Positions 19,338 through 28,523 of a stretch of 64,000 nt of DNA are shown here, piece after piece. The position numbers were made by a program, and so were the translations under genes. Below the pieces are notes generated by a model, which saw only the letters and a list, made by a program, of their open reading frames with translations, did no database searches and was not told the DNA's origin. The stretch spans positions 120,471 to 184,470 of the forward strand of contig BGOM01000024.1 in assembly GCA_003569245.1 (NCBI GenBank), in the 5' to 3' direction. The stretch's first letter is position 1; each line of letters opens with the position of its first letter. Source of the stretch: Opitutia bacterium. GTDB taxonomy: Bacteria > Verrucomicrobiota > Verrucomicrobiia > Opitutales > UBA953.

Positions 19338-20297
19338 CTAGCAGATCAGGTCTCTGAAATCGTGGAAATCGGCCGAAAGCCCGCCGGGCATGCCCTTGTT
19401 GATCACCGAGACGGCATCATGGGAATGCAGGGACTCAAGGTGCGAGCAGGCGATCACGAAATCGCGCACGCGCAGATCGGCGTCGAACTGCTCGTAGACC
19501 AGCCGGGCGGCATCCTCGACGAACTTGGAATAGGCGCCGTTGAGCTCGGCGAAAGCCTGCTCGTCCTCGCGCTTCACCATGACCTGGGTCTCGGTCTGGA
19601 GGCCGGCGAGGCAGAGCTCCTTCATGTCCTCGACGAACAGGCTGCGTCCCGGGGCCACCTCGGCGACGACGCGGGCCTTGGAGCGCTGGGAATGCGGGAT
19701 GCCATAGGTCGCGCGCTCCTCGCGGGCGTGCTCGGTGAGCTCGGCGGAGCAGGGGCAGGCGGACGAGTAGACGAAGTCGAAATGAACGTAACGGCGCAGG
19801 CGGTCGAGGTCGTCGATGGTGCCCTCGAGCACGGCGCGGTAGTACTGCCAGCCCTCGAGCCCGGAGCGGAGCGACTTCTGGAGCAGCGGGTAGCGGAACT
19901 CGACGAGGATCCGGGCGCGGCTGCACTCCAGGTCCTTCTTGTAGCGGACGAGGATCTCCTCAAGCAGCTCATGGGAGAGCACGCGGTCCTTGAACTCGTA
20001 GAAGGTCCGCATGATGCGGGACATGTTGATACCCTTGCGGTCGGCAGCCAGGGAGACCGAGCCGGTGACGACGCACTCGAGGGGGATCGGCTTGCCGTCC
20101 CGCGTGGCCACGAGCATGGGCAGGCGGAAACCGGAGATGCCCACATGCTGGATCGGGACGTTGGCGCCCTGGATCAGGGAGGCGTCCTTGTTCTGCATAT
20201 CAGGGAGGGTGGCCCGGTAGGCGTCATCCGCCCGGAAGGCGCGGTCATAGCGGCGGGAGAGATCCCGGCTGCCGGGTGACTGTTTGGCGCGGCTCAT
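19338..20297 (-). CDS. folE2: GTP cyclohydrolase FolE2 (type IB)
   Basis: Converts GTP to dihydroneopterin triphosphate for folate and, in many bacteria, queuosine-type deazapurines. 319 residues. Signature segments: LPDMQN near the N-terminus, [23 protein letters not shown] and [10 protein letters not shown] containing the catalytic Cys. FolE2 replaces the zinc-dependent FolE and uses other metals. The ATG at 20297 is chosen because the open frame upstream runs through the tRNA-Thr gene. It lies between two tRNA genes on the same strand, 64 bases after one and 51 before the other. Confidence 0.93.
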   Translation of the reverse strand: MSRAKQSPGSRDLSRRYDRAFRADDAYRATLPDMQNKDASLIQGANVPIQHVGISGFRLPMLVATRDGKPIPLECVVTGSVSLAADRKGINMSRIMRTFYEFKDRVLSHELLEEILVRYKKDLECSRARILVEFRYPLLQKSLRSGLEGWQYYRAVLEGTIDDLDRLRRYVHFDFVYSSACPCSAELTEHAREERATYGIPHSQRSKARVVAEVAPGRSLFVEDMKELCLAGLQTETQVMVKREDEQAFAELNGAYSKFVEDAARLVYEQFDADLRVRDFVIACSHLESLHSHDAVSVINKGMPGGLSADFHDFRDLIC

Positions 20298-20360
20298 GAG
20301 AGGAGGGAGGTCGGAAGGCCCGCTTTGGCAAACAGGACAGGAAAAAAGTAACCTCTGCGC

Positions 20361-20436
20361 TGGAGCCACCTGCCGGATTTGAACCGGCGACATTCTCATT
20401 ACGAATGAGATGCTCTACCAGCTGAGCTAAGGTGGC
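20361..20436 (-). tRNA. tRNA-Thr (anticodon CGT)
   Basis: A 76-base cloverleaf on the minus strand: acceptor GCCACCT/AGGTGGC, D arm GCTC-AGCTGGTA-GAGC, anticodon arm TCTCA-TTCGTAA-TGAGA fully paired, T arm GCCGG-TTCAAAT-CCGGC, discriminator T and encoded CCA. Predicted to read ACG. Confidence 0.95.
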
Positions 20437-20545
20437 GGCGCAGAGGAGTTTCGAAAATGGGGACGCGGGGCGGGAAATCAAGCCTAGCCGTCGGCGGAAT
20501 GCCCTCGCCACCCCCGAAAACCCGACCAAATTGGGGCTGTTCTCC

Positions 20546-21652
20546 ATGCGCGCCGCCCTCATCGCCCGCCAATTCGACGTCCAAGGCCGCCTGGTGACGG
20601 TCGAACCCTACGGGTCGGGCAACGTGAACGACACCTACCTGGCGATCTTCCGGACCACCTTCTCGGAGCAGCGCTTCATCGTCCAACGTATCCGCAAGGC
20701 CGTCTTCCCCCAACCAGAGGTCATCATGCAGAACATGCGGGTGCTCACGGACCATTGCCACGCCAAGCTCGAGGCGGAGGCGGACCGCTCGGACCGCATC
20801 TGGCAGCTCCCGAAGATCATCCAGACCAAGTCCGGCGAGGACTGGGTGACCGACGCGCAGGGCGATCTCTGGCGCGCGATCTCGCAGATCGCCAGCGCCA
20901 ACGCCTTCGATCGCGTGCAGAACCCGGAGCACGCGTATGAGGTCGGCGTCGTGCTCGGGCATTTTCACCGCATGGTGAGCGACCTGCCTCCCGAGCGGCT
21001 CGGCTATGCCCTGCCCGGCTTCCACGTGACCCCGGGCTACCTCGCCAAGATGGACGCGGCGCTGGCCACGCCCGAGGGACAGGAGCGGCTCGAGGCTTCG
21101 CTCGAGACCAAACGGGCGGTCCGTTTCGTCGAGGCCCGGCGGGAACGTTGCCAGGTGCTCCAGCAGGCCTTGGAACGGGGCGACCTGACGCTTCGTACGA
21201 CCCACGGCGACCCGAAGGTGGGCAACATCATGGTCGACGAGGCCACCGGCCGCGGCACCTGCATCGTCGACCTGGACACGGTCCAGCCCGGCCTGGTCCA
21301 TTACGATATCGGCGACGCGACGCGCTCGGCGTGCAACCCGGCGGGCGAGGACGCGGCCGAGCTCGCCTCCGTCATCTTCGACCTGGACCTGTTCACGACC
21401 ATCTACCGGGGCTACCAATCGCACGCGAAGGACTTCCTCAGCCAGGCCGACCACCGGCACCTGTTCGATTGCATCCACCTGATCCCGCTCGAGCTGGGTA
21501 TCCGCTTCCTGGCCGACCACCTGGCCGGTGACGTGTACTTCAAGGTCCGCTACCCGGGGCACAACCTCCGCCGCGCCCTGGTGCAGTTCAAGCTGGCCGA
21601 GAGCATCGAGACCCGCGAGGCCGCCATCCGCAAGGTCCTGGGCGAACGCTGA
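20546..21652 (+). CDS. N-acetylhexosamine 1-kinase-like phosphotransferase
   Basis: 368 residues of the aminoglycoside phosphotransferase fold. The N-lobe starts with a glycine-rich GSGNVNDTYL. The catalytic loop TTHGDPKVGNIMVDE is at about 218-232 (Asp222) and the metal-binding IVDLDTVQPGLVHYDIGD at about 240-257. The wording of these loops is closest to NahK-type sugar 1-kinases as I know them, which phosphorylate GlcNAc or GalNAc. Another small-molecule substrate is possible. The start at 20546 is the first ATG after the AT-richer leader. The CvpA-like gene follows after 4 bases. Confidence 0.75.
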   Translation: MRAALIARQFDVQGRLVTVEPYGSGNVNDTYLAIFRTTFSEQRFIVQRIRKAVFPQPEVIMQNMRVLTDHCHAKLEAEADRSDRIWQLPKIIQTKSGEDWVTDAQGDLWRAISQIASANAFDRVQNPEHAYEVGVVLGHFHRMVSDLPPERLGYALPGFHVTPGYLAKMDAALATPEGQERLEASLETKRAVRFVEARRERCQVLQQALERGDLTLRTTHGDPKVGNIMVDEATGRGTCIVDLDTVQPGLVHYDIGDATRSACNPAGEDAAELASVIFDLDLFTTIYRGYQSHAKDFLSQADHRHLFDCIHLIPLELGIRFLADHLAGDVYFKVRYPGHNLRRALVQFKLAESIETREAAIRKVLGER

Positions 21653-21656
21653 GCGC

Positions 21657-22463
21657 ATGCCCGCCCTGTCCCTCACCGTCTGGCTGGCCGGCGGACTGCT
21701 CCTGGTCCTCATGGTCCGGGGCGGTATCCGCGGCTTCCGGCGAGGTCCGATGCGGCAGCTGGCCGGGCCGTTTTCACTGGCCCTGGGGTGCCTGGTCGGG
21801 ACCGGGTTCGGGCCCGACCTCGGGCACCAGCTCCTGCACGGGACCTCCTTTCCTTGGCTGCTCCGGGGAGCGGTCGGGTTGTTGTCCCTCGCCCTGCTCA
21901 GCGGCTTGCTGACCTACGCGGTTTGCTGGCGTCTGGGGCGGTTACCCGAAGGCCAGACTGAAGCGGAGAGCCCGCTGGCCGGGACCATCGTGGGCTGCTG
22001 GACGGGCATGCTGTACTTCATTCTGATGGTGCTGGGCATGGCGACGGTGGCGGCCGTGATCGAACTGGTGGAATCGCCCGAACAGTCCCGCCAGAGCGCC
22101 TGGGTAACCACCCGCGACGAGCTCGCGGCGGCTCCCTTCGCCGGGTGGCTGAAAGGCTGGACCCCCCTGCCGGAGCGCCAAAATCGGATCATCCTAGGTG
22201 TAAAAAAACTTTTAGCGGACCCTCCGGCCCGGGGGCGGCTGATGGCCATGCCCGAAATACGTTCCTTGGCGGCCTACCCGAGTGTCTATCAAGCGTGGGA
22301 AGATAAGCAGGTTCGCGAGTTGTTGAATAAGAAGGACTTAGGAGGCCTGATTGACCATCCGCGAATTAGGGCGATCTTGGCGGACGAAGAATTGCAGCGC
22401 CAGGCAGACCGTTTGGATCTGCCTGAACTGATGGACCGAGCCCTCCAGAACCCTCGTAAATAA
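21657..22463 (+). CDS. CvpA family membrane protein
   Basis: 268 residues. Four hydrophobic segments in the first 140 residues follow a GGIRGFRRGPMRQLAGPFSLALG stretch that fits the CvpA pattern. A soluble helical tail of about 110 residues follows, longer than in classic CvpA. Codon composition of the last 280 bases is visibly more AT-rich than neighbouring genes. It is probably co-transcribed with the kinase gene. CvpA is linked to envelope homeostasis elsewhere, but no specific role is claimed here. Confidence 0.65.
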   Translation: MPALSLTVWLAGGLLLVLMVRGGIRGFRRGPMRQLAGPFSLALGCLVGTGFGPDLGHQLLHGTSFPWLLRGAVGLLSLALLSGLLTYAVCWRLGRLPEGQTEAESPLAGTIVGCWTGMLYFILMVLGMATVAAVIELVESPEQSRQSAWVTTRDELAAAPFAGWLKGWTPLPERQNRIILGVKKLLADPPARGRLMAMPEIRSLAAYPSVYQAWEDKQVRELLNKKDLGGLIDHPRIRAILADEELQRQADRLDLPELMDRALQNPRK

Positions 22464-22485
22464 GCGAAAAAGGGTGTTTTTTGAT

Positions 22486-22525
22486 GGCGGGAGGTTGGAC
22501 GGTATGCATAGTCAATCCTCCCGCC
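22486..22525. promoter_or_regulatory. Imperfect 15-bp inverted repeat before the repeat-protein gene
   Basis: GGCGGGAGGTTGGAC (22486-22500) and GTCAATCCTCCCGCC (22511-22525) pair at 13 of 15 positions around a 10-base loop. The repeat ends 15 bases before the ATG at 22541. There is no T tract after it, so a 5'-UTR hairpin or operator is more likely than a terminator. Confidence 0.45.
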
Positions 22526-22540
22526 CCTTATAAAGCCCTT

Positions 22541-23449
22541 ATGAAGACTACCCCGCTCCTCCTGTCCGTCCTCGCCCTGACTGCCTTCGCCGAAGAGGGC
22601 AAGCCCAGCAAGGCCCTCCCGCTGGGCGCCGCCAAGGCGGCGGCCGAAGCCGGCAAGCCGGCCGAGACCACCAAGCCCGCTGACGCCGCCAAGACCGTGC
22701 AGGTCGAGACCCTGACCTCCGACGGTAAGACCTTCGTCCTCGTCAAGGTCATCGGCGACCCCCAGGCCTTCGCCAACTTCCAGAACGACGTCCAGACCAT
22801 CAGCCAGGAGCAGCAGCAGGTCGCCCAGGTCAAGCAGCTGGCCGAACTGGCCCTGACCACCCCGGAGCGCGAAGCCCGCATCCGCGAGCTGGAGACCAAG
22901 TTCAACCGACTGAAGACCGATAACGAGACCATGGCCAAGACCTACGGTTTCGACCTCACCCGCCAGTACGTGATCGTCCCGACCAAGGTCGTGGTCCTGA
23001 CCGCCCTGACCAACGAGGACTATATCAAGGCCAAGGCCACCGCCGGCTTCAAGGAGGAGTCCATCCTCAACGCCGGCGACAAGAAGTTCCTCATCAAGGA
23101 AACCGTGACCGGCGCCGCCGAGGTGGAGGCCTTCAAGCTCCAGCTCCAGCGCATCATCGAGGCCAAGCGCGGCCTCCAGCAGCTGATCGACGCCCAGCCC
23201 CGCTTCACCAAGGACGAGGACAAGAAGAAGATCGAGGAGGCCATCGCCAAGACCAAGGCCGACGTCGAAGCCGCGGGCGCCGAGTTCAAGAAGGTCCACG
23301 GTTACGACATCCCGACCGAGTTCAACCTGCAGACCGCCGAGGCCAAGCTCTACACGCTCCTCAGCGACGACGAGAAGAAGAACCTCGATAAGGCCGCCGA
23401 ACCCAAGAAGGAGGGCGAAGCCAAGAAGGACGCCCCGGCCGCCAAGTAA
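22541..23449 (+). CDS. Secreted helical repeat protein, unrecognised family (copy A)
   Basis: 302 residues with a short signal sequence (MKTTPLLLSVLALTAFA). The rest is Lys/Ala/Glu-rich and helical and contains two copies of a module of about 85 residues. Each copy has a Phe-containing start, a Gln/Leu-rich helix, a stretch with TTPEREA or TKDEDKK, a second charged helix, then an aromatic-glycine motif (TYGF or VHGYDI) and a short strand ending in LTxED or LSDDE. The next gene has two further copies. I do not recognise the family. The start at 22541 gives the signal peptide; an upstream ATG at 22481 would not. Confidence 0.75.
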   Translation: MKTTPLLLSVLALTAFAEEGKPSKALPLGAAKAAAEAGKPAETTKPADAAKTVQVETLTSDGKTFVLVKVIGDPQAFANFQNDVQTISQEQQQVAQVKQLAELALTTPEREARIRELETKFNRLKTDNETMAKTYGFDLTRQYVIVPTKVVVLTALTNEDYIKAKATAGFKEESILNAGDKKFLIKETVTGAAEVEAFKLQLQRIIEAKRGLQQLIDAQPRFTKDEDKKKIEEAIAKTKADVEAAGAEFKKVHGYDIPTEFNLQTAEAKLYTLLSDDEKKNLDKAAEPKKEGEAKKDAPAAK

Positions 23450-23490
23450 TTTCCCCCACCCCCACCCAACCACCCATCCCACCCAACACC

Positions 23491-24345
23491 ATGACCACCG
23501 CCGCCGAAACCCCCGCCACCGCCGAAGCCCCGAAGGGCCCGGTCATCGAGCTCATCCCGCTCGGCAACAACCTGGGCCGCGTCGTCCTGACGATCGCGAA
23601 CCCCGTCTCGCTCGCCCGCTTCCAGCAGGAATACGGCACGCTGCTCCAGCAGTTCCAGCGCATCCAGCAGCTCCAGGCCCGCATCCAGTCCGCCCTGACC
23701 ACCGTCGAGCGCGAAGCCCTCGCCAAGGTCGGTGAATCCGAGGTCAAGGACTTCAACGAGAAGGACGCCGTCTTCGCCAAGGTCTGGAACTTCAACGTCC
23801 CGGTCCTCGCCAACCGCCAGACGACCTTCATCAACACCGCCCTGCGTCTCTTCGCCGTCGTCTCCGACGAGGAAGCCGGCAAGGCCCGCGCCGCCAAGGA
23901 CTTCAAGGAAGAGCAGCTCGTCAAGCGCGACGGCAAGAACCTCCTCCACACCGCCGACATCCGCGGCTTCGAGTTCGTCGTCCAGTTCGACCAGTTCGCC
24001 AAGGTCCTCCAGGCCCGCCGCGACGCCTTCGTCCAGCTGACCCAGCTCCTCGCCAACGCCAAGGATGAAGAGCAGAAGAAGAACATCCAGAAGCAGCTCG
24101 ACGAGACCCGCGGTCTCCTCGAGAAGGGCAACGAGGAGATGGCCAAGTCCGTCGGCTACTCGATCACCCACAACTACGAGGTCGAAGTCCTCGAGTCCAA
24201 GTTCGTCTTCCTCCTCAACCAGGAAGAAGTGAACCAGGTCTCCAGCCTCTTCGCCAACGCCCAGCAGCAGCAGGCCGCCGGCGCCGACGCCCCGAAGGCC
24301 GACGCTCCGAAGGCCGAGGCCAAGAAGGTCGAAGCCAAGAAGTAA
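23491..24345 (+). CDS. Helical repeat protein, unrecognised family (copy B, no signal peptide)
   Basis: 284 residues, paralogous to the preceding protein: two modules with the same order of Gln-rich helix, ALTTVEREA or AKDEEQKK segment, second helix, aromatic motif (VWNFNV or SVGYSI) and acidic end (VSDEE or LNQEE). It lacks a signal peptide, starting MTTAAETPATAEAP, and ends in an Ala/Pro/Lys tail like that of copy A. It is 41 bases downstream of copy A and ends at a strong terminator, so the two form one transcription unit. Function unknown. Confidence 0.75.
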   Translation: MTTAAETPATAEAPKGPVIELIPLGNNLGRVVLTIANPVSLARFQQEYGTLLQQFQRIQQLQARIQSALTTVEREALAKVGESEVKDFNEKDAVFAKVWNFNVPVLANRQTTFINTALRLFAVVSDEEAGKARAAKDFKEEQLVKRDGKNLLHTADIRGFEFVVQFDQFAKVLQARRDAFVQLTQLLANAKDEEQKKNIQKQLDETRGLLEKGNEEMAKSVGYSITHNYEVEVLESKFVFLLNQEEVNQVSSLFANAQQQQAAGADAPKADAPKAEAKKVEAKK

Positions 24346-24369
24346 GCCTCGCTCCGGCGAAGCTTATCA

Positions 24370-24397
24370 GGCCCGCCCTCGCCGGCGGGCCTTTTTT
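24370..24397 (+). terminator. Rho-independent terminator of the repeat-protein pair
   Basis: A perfect 8-bp stem GGCCCGCC/GGCGGGCC with a 6-base loop is followed by six T residues, 24 bases after the stop of the upstream gene. Confidence 0.88.
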
Positions 24398-24415
24398 GTG
24401 CCTGCCCGACGAGGC

Positions 24416-25378
24416 CTAGAAGAGCTCGCCTTGCGCCGGGCCGGCGGGATCCGCCGGCTTCGGATGCTTCCGCGTCGGTTCCGGGCTGGGCTCCGCGGGA
24501 GCGTCCGCGCCACGCGCCGAGCGGTAGCGCCGCAGGGTCGCGAGCATCTCCATGCGCTCGAGGAAGGCTTCGACCCCGGCCGTATCCTCGGTGACCGGCT
24601 CGCCGGGCTCGAAGGCGAAATCCGTGCGGAAGGTGACCAGCCCGAGGTTCGCGCGGATCCGGTCGGCCTCGGCCTTCACCTGCTCGCGGAAGCGCTCAGG
24701 TTGCAGCCGGTCGGCGGCGGCCAGGACTCCGGCGAGGTCGCCGTGTTCCTGCAACCACTTGACCGCGGTCTTGGGACCGACGCCCCGCAGGCCGGGGATG
24801 TTATCGGAGGTGTCGCCGACGAGCGCCAGGTAATCGGCGATGAGCCGGGGCGGCACCCCGAACTTCTCCTCGACCGCCGCGGCGTCGAGCCGGCGCCAGC
24901 CGGCCGCGGGGTTGGCGGTGGGCGGCGGGGCGAGCTGCAGGACAGGACCGCCCACGCATTGCCCGAAATCCTTGTCGGCGCTGACGATGAGACAGGCATG
25001 GCCCTCGGCCGAGAGGCGGCGCACCGCCGTGGCGATCAGGTCATCGGCCTCGACCCCGCGACGCTCGAAGACCTGGAAGCCCAGCAAGGACGTGAGGACC
25101 TTGATCTCGGGCAGCTGGAGCACGATGTCCTCGGGCGTATCGTCGCGCTGGGCCTTGTACTCGGGCAGGACGGCGAGGTGCCGGTCGGAGCCGCCCAGGT
25201 CGAAGAACACCGCGCAACGGTCCGGCTGCTCGGCGGCGCGCAGGTCGAGCAGGGCCTTCATCCAGCCATGCAGGGCGCCGGTCGGGAACTGGTCGGAGGG
25301 ACGCCGCAGGTTGGAGCGCTCCATCGCGAAGTGGCTGCGGAAGACCAGGTTGAAGCCGTCGATGAGCAACCAGCGCAT
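24416..25378 (-). CDS. 5'-3' exonuclease / flap endonuclease (PolA N-terminal type)
   Basis: 320 residues, stand-alone version of the 5'-3' exonuclease domain of DNA polymerase I. Acidic metal-binding motifs are present in order: LLIDGFN (5-10), VFFDLGG, RGVEADDLIA, VSADKDF and LVGDTSDNIPGLRGVGPKTA (helix-hairpin-helix). A Pro/Ala-rich tail ends in GELF. Such proteins remove RNA primers and flaps. The start at 25378 puts the first motif at residue 4. It is separated from the upstream secretin operon by a hairpin. Confidence 0.9.
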   Translation of the reverse strand: MRWLLIDGFNLVFRSHFAMERSNLRRPSDQFPTGALHGWMKALLDLRAAEQPDRCAVFFDLGGSDRHLAVLPEYKAQRDDTPEDIVLQLPEIKVLTSLLGFQVFERRGVEADDLIATAVRRLSAEGHACLIVSADKDFGQCVGGPVLQLAPPPTANPAAGWRRLDAAAVEEKFGVPPRLIADYLALVGDTSDNIPGLRGVGPKTAVKWLQEHGDLAGVLAAADRLQPERFREQVKAEADRIRANLGLVTFRTDFAFEPGEPVTEDTAGVEAFLERMEMLATLRRYRSARGADAPAEPSPEPTRKHPKPADPAGPAQGELF

Positions 25379-25435
25379 GCGGGGAGTTTCCCCACCCCGC
25401 CGAGGGCATCGAGTCAAAAGGCGTTCGGGAACATG

Positions 25436-25469
25436 GCCAAAGAAGCGGGCCCGCCATGAGGCGGGCCCG
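25436..25469 (-). terminator. Candidate terminator of the pilus-like operon
   Basis: A perfect 10-bp inverted repeat CGGGCCCGCC/GGCGGGCCCG with a 4-base loop lies 23 bases after the secretin stop. Read on the minus strand it is followed by a weakly T-rich CTTCTTTGG, so termination strength is uncertain. Confidence 0.6.
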
Positions 25470-25492
25470 GGTCGGCGGCGGAGGCGGCGCGC

Positions 25493-28400
25493 TTACTTGG
25501 CGTCGCCGCTGGGAGCGGCCGGGGCGGTGTTGGTAGCCCCCGGAGCCAGGGCCGGCTCGATCGGCTCGCGGTAGACCGCGCCGCCGGGGGAGATGACCAC
25601 CGGATTGGAGAAGGTGCTGCCCGCCTTCATGCCGGGGAAGTTGCTCTTCAGGGTGGAGCCACCGGGAGACACGAGGTTGGCCGTGACGAAGATCATCAGG
25701 TTGCGCTTGGTCGTGGTCTTGCCGGTGGACCGGAAGGCGTTGCCGAGGAGCGGGATATCGCCCAGGACCGGGACCTTGTCGTTGACGGTCTTCACTTCCT
25801 CACGCGTCAGACCGCCGATGACCACGGTGGCGCCGTCGAAGACGGTGACGTCGGTGGAGACTTCGCGGGTGGTGAAGATCGGCTGGAAAAAGCCCGAGGG
25901 GATGGTGACGGTCGTGGCACCGGAAATCGCGACGGAGGTGCCGCCGTATTCGACGAAGCCTTCGAACTCGACGACCTTGGGCTTGAGGTTGAGCTCGATG
26001 GAGTCATCGGTGTTTACCTTGGGGGTCACCTCGAGCGTCACGCCGACTTCCTGGACGGTGAAGTCCTGGGGCGTACCGGCCGTGATCGTGACGCCGGCGC
26101 CGCCGCCGCCGTTCTGGCCACCGCCGCCCTGGTTGCCGACGTTGGACTGCGTGTCGCCATAGGACTCAGGGGTAACGGAGCAGCTGGGCGATCTTGATGA
26201 TGGCCGTCTTGCCGTCGAGGACGGTGAGGCTGGGGGCCGACATCAGGTCGGTGCCGCTGTTCTGCTCGAGGGCGCGCAGGAAGATGCTCAGGTCGTAGGA
26301 GCCGAGGGTGCCGATCTTGCCGTCATAGATGCCGGGGCCGGGGCGGTTGGCGGTGTTGTCAAAACCGCCGAAGCTGGCGCCGGCGCCGCCGTAGTTGCCG
26401 GTGTTGATCCGGGGCGGGTTGTTCGGGACGACCGTGTTGACGGAGGTCGTGGTGACGAGAGGAATACCCCCGACGACCGTCGTCTGGGAAGTCTGGCTGG
26501 CGATGTTGCCGTTGTTCGTGACGGAGGTGGAACCGAACACGTCATTGACGGAACGAAGGCCGGACTGGGCGCGGACGATGGTCTGGTTGTTGACGACCTG
26601 GGAGAGGCGCCAGTTGGTGGAGAGCTCGTTCAACGAGGCTTCCGAGACCTCCATGAACTTGGCCTCGATGTGGACCTGCTTGATGTCGGAGTAGCGGCGC
26701 AGGATGTTCTTCACGCGGTCCAGGTTCTTCCGGTTCTGCGTGACGATAAGGTAGGTGCCGTCGTAGGAGAGGTTGCTGCCCTGGATCTCAAAGGAGACGC
26801 CCGAACGGTTCAGGAAGTTCTTGATCGCGATTTCCTCGGGACGACCACCCTCGGCGCCGCCGGCGGCCGCGCCGGTCGGGAAGGGGTTGGCGGCCGCGGG
26901 GGCGGCGGAGTTGGCGGCGCTGCCCACGCCCGTCATCTTCATGACGGCACCGCTGGCCAGGGAGAAGAATTCCGTCTCGGTGTCGTTGGAGCCGACGTCG
27001 GGGCGGAACTCGAGCACCTGCTGGTTGATGATGTAGGAGAAGTTCGCCTGCTTCATGATGAGGTCGATCGCCTTTTCGAGCGAGACCTTCTTCAGCGTCA
27101 TCGAGATGGAGGGGTTCTTGCGGTCGGGGTCGACGGTGATCATGTTCACGCCTTCGCCGCTCTTGTCGTAGGACTGGGAGATGATCTGGAGCTGCTGCAC
27201 GACCTTGTCGAAAGGCAGGTCGCGGAAGTTGATCTCCGGGATGATCATGTTGCGCATCTTCTCGACGATCGGGTCGACGTCGCTGCGGGTGCGATCGGAG
27301 ATGGGCTCCTTGCTGAAGACCTCGGGCAGTTTCCAGCTCTCGTCGAGCAGTTCGAGCAGCTTGCCCTTCGTCACGCCGCGGTTCAGCTGGCCGGAATTCT
27401 CGGAGAGGATCTGGCGGATCCGGACCTGGTAGGCCTTGGCTTCCGCGTTGCTGGGCTGGTATTGGAGCACCTCGCGGTACGTCTCGAGCGCGCCCTGATA
27501 ATCGCCGTAGAGGTAGCGGGCCCGGCCCTTCACGAGGAGGTCCTCGACCTTGGCGTCGCGGGCGCGCAGGCCGGGGGAGTTCTCGTCGACGCTCTTGTAG
27601 GAGGGGTCGGACTTCTTCTTCGTGAACTCGAGGCGAAGCTTCTTGGCGGAAGGATCGTCGGCCCCGAACAGGCGCTCGTAGTCGCGGATATGGGAGTCGG
27701 CGCGGTTCATCTCGCGGTCGTCGATGGCGGCGAAGGCGCGCTTGGAGAAGATGTACCCCTTGACCTGCTTGATGCGGTCGCGGTAGGGCTTGGCGGCGAC
27801 GTTCACGGGCAGCTCCTTGGAGGCTTCGTCGAGCTGCTTGACAGCCTCGTCGAGCTCGGCGGCGGAACCCTTGCGGGCGAGGCTCTCGGCCTGGTCGATC
27901 AGCTCGGCGCCCTTGTTGATCTTGAGCTGGTTGGCCTTGGCCAGCGCGACGACCTCTTCGCGGGCGATCTGGTCGGGGCTCTGGGGGCCGGCTTCCTTGT
28001 GGAGGTTGATCTCCTGGCGGGCGATGGTGATGTCATCGCGCACCTTCTGGGCCGCGGTGTTGTTGGGGAGGTAACCGTTGGCGCCCTCGAGGATCTCCAG
28101 CGCGCGCTTGTGGTTGCCGGCGGCGGCTTCCTGGCGGGCGTTGACGATCGCGCGCTCGACCTCGGCGAAGATGTTCTGGTGCTCGGCGGCGACGGCGTCC
28201 AGGAGGGTGGCCGGCTTGGCCGCGGCGAGCGCCCGAGCCTTGATGGCTTCGGCCTCGGCCAGGGCGGCCTTGACGCTCAGCTTGCCTTCGTTGGCGGCTT
28301 CGTCGGCCGCGTCCAGCACGAGGATCTGCTCATACTTCTCGAGGGCACCCTTCAGGTTGCCTTCCTCACGGGCCTTGATGGCCTCGCCGAGCAGACGGGT

Positions 28401-28502
28401 CTTCTGGACGACCGGATCGTTGTCCTGGGCGACCAAGGAGCCGGCCACGAGGGCGACGGCGAGAGCGGCCCAAGCGAGCCGGGTACGGGTGAGGGTCTTC
28501 AT
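25493..28502 (-). CDS. Secretin of the Amuc_1098 type, split by a one-base frameshift
   Basis: Outer-membrane secretin, about 1002 residues when repaired. Order: signal peptide (1-25), a helical TPR-like region (about 30-400), an N0/STN-like domain with NFRDLPFDKVVQQLQ (about 420-510), an N1-like domain with DRVKNILRRYSDIKQVHIEAKF, then the secretin core with DLMSAPSLTVLDGKTA and, after the break, VTLEVTPKV...LNLKPKV and GGLTREE. The first frame ends in RYP-TGA at 26166. Removing one base from GGGG at 26169-26172 continues in frame as RYPESYGDTQ. It is the last gene of the operon. An assembly error is likeliest, but CCC-TGA is also a known +1 slippage context. Confidence 0.85.
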
Positions 28503-28523
28503 ACGATTCAGTCGGCTGGAAAG

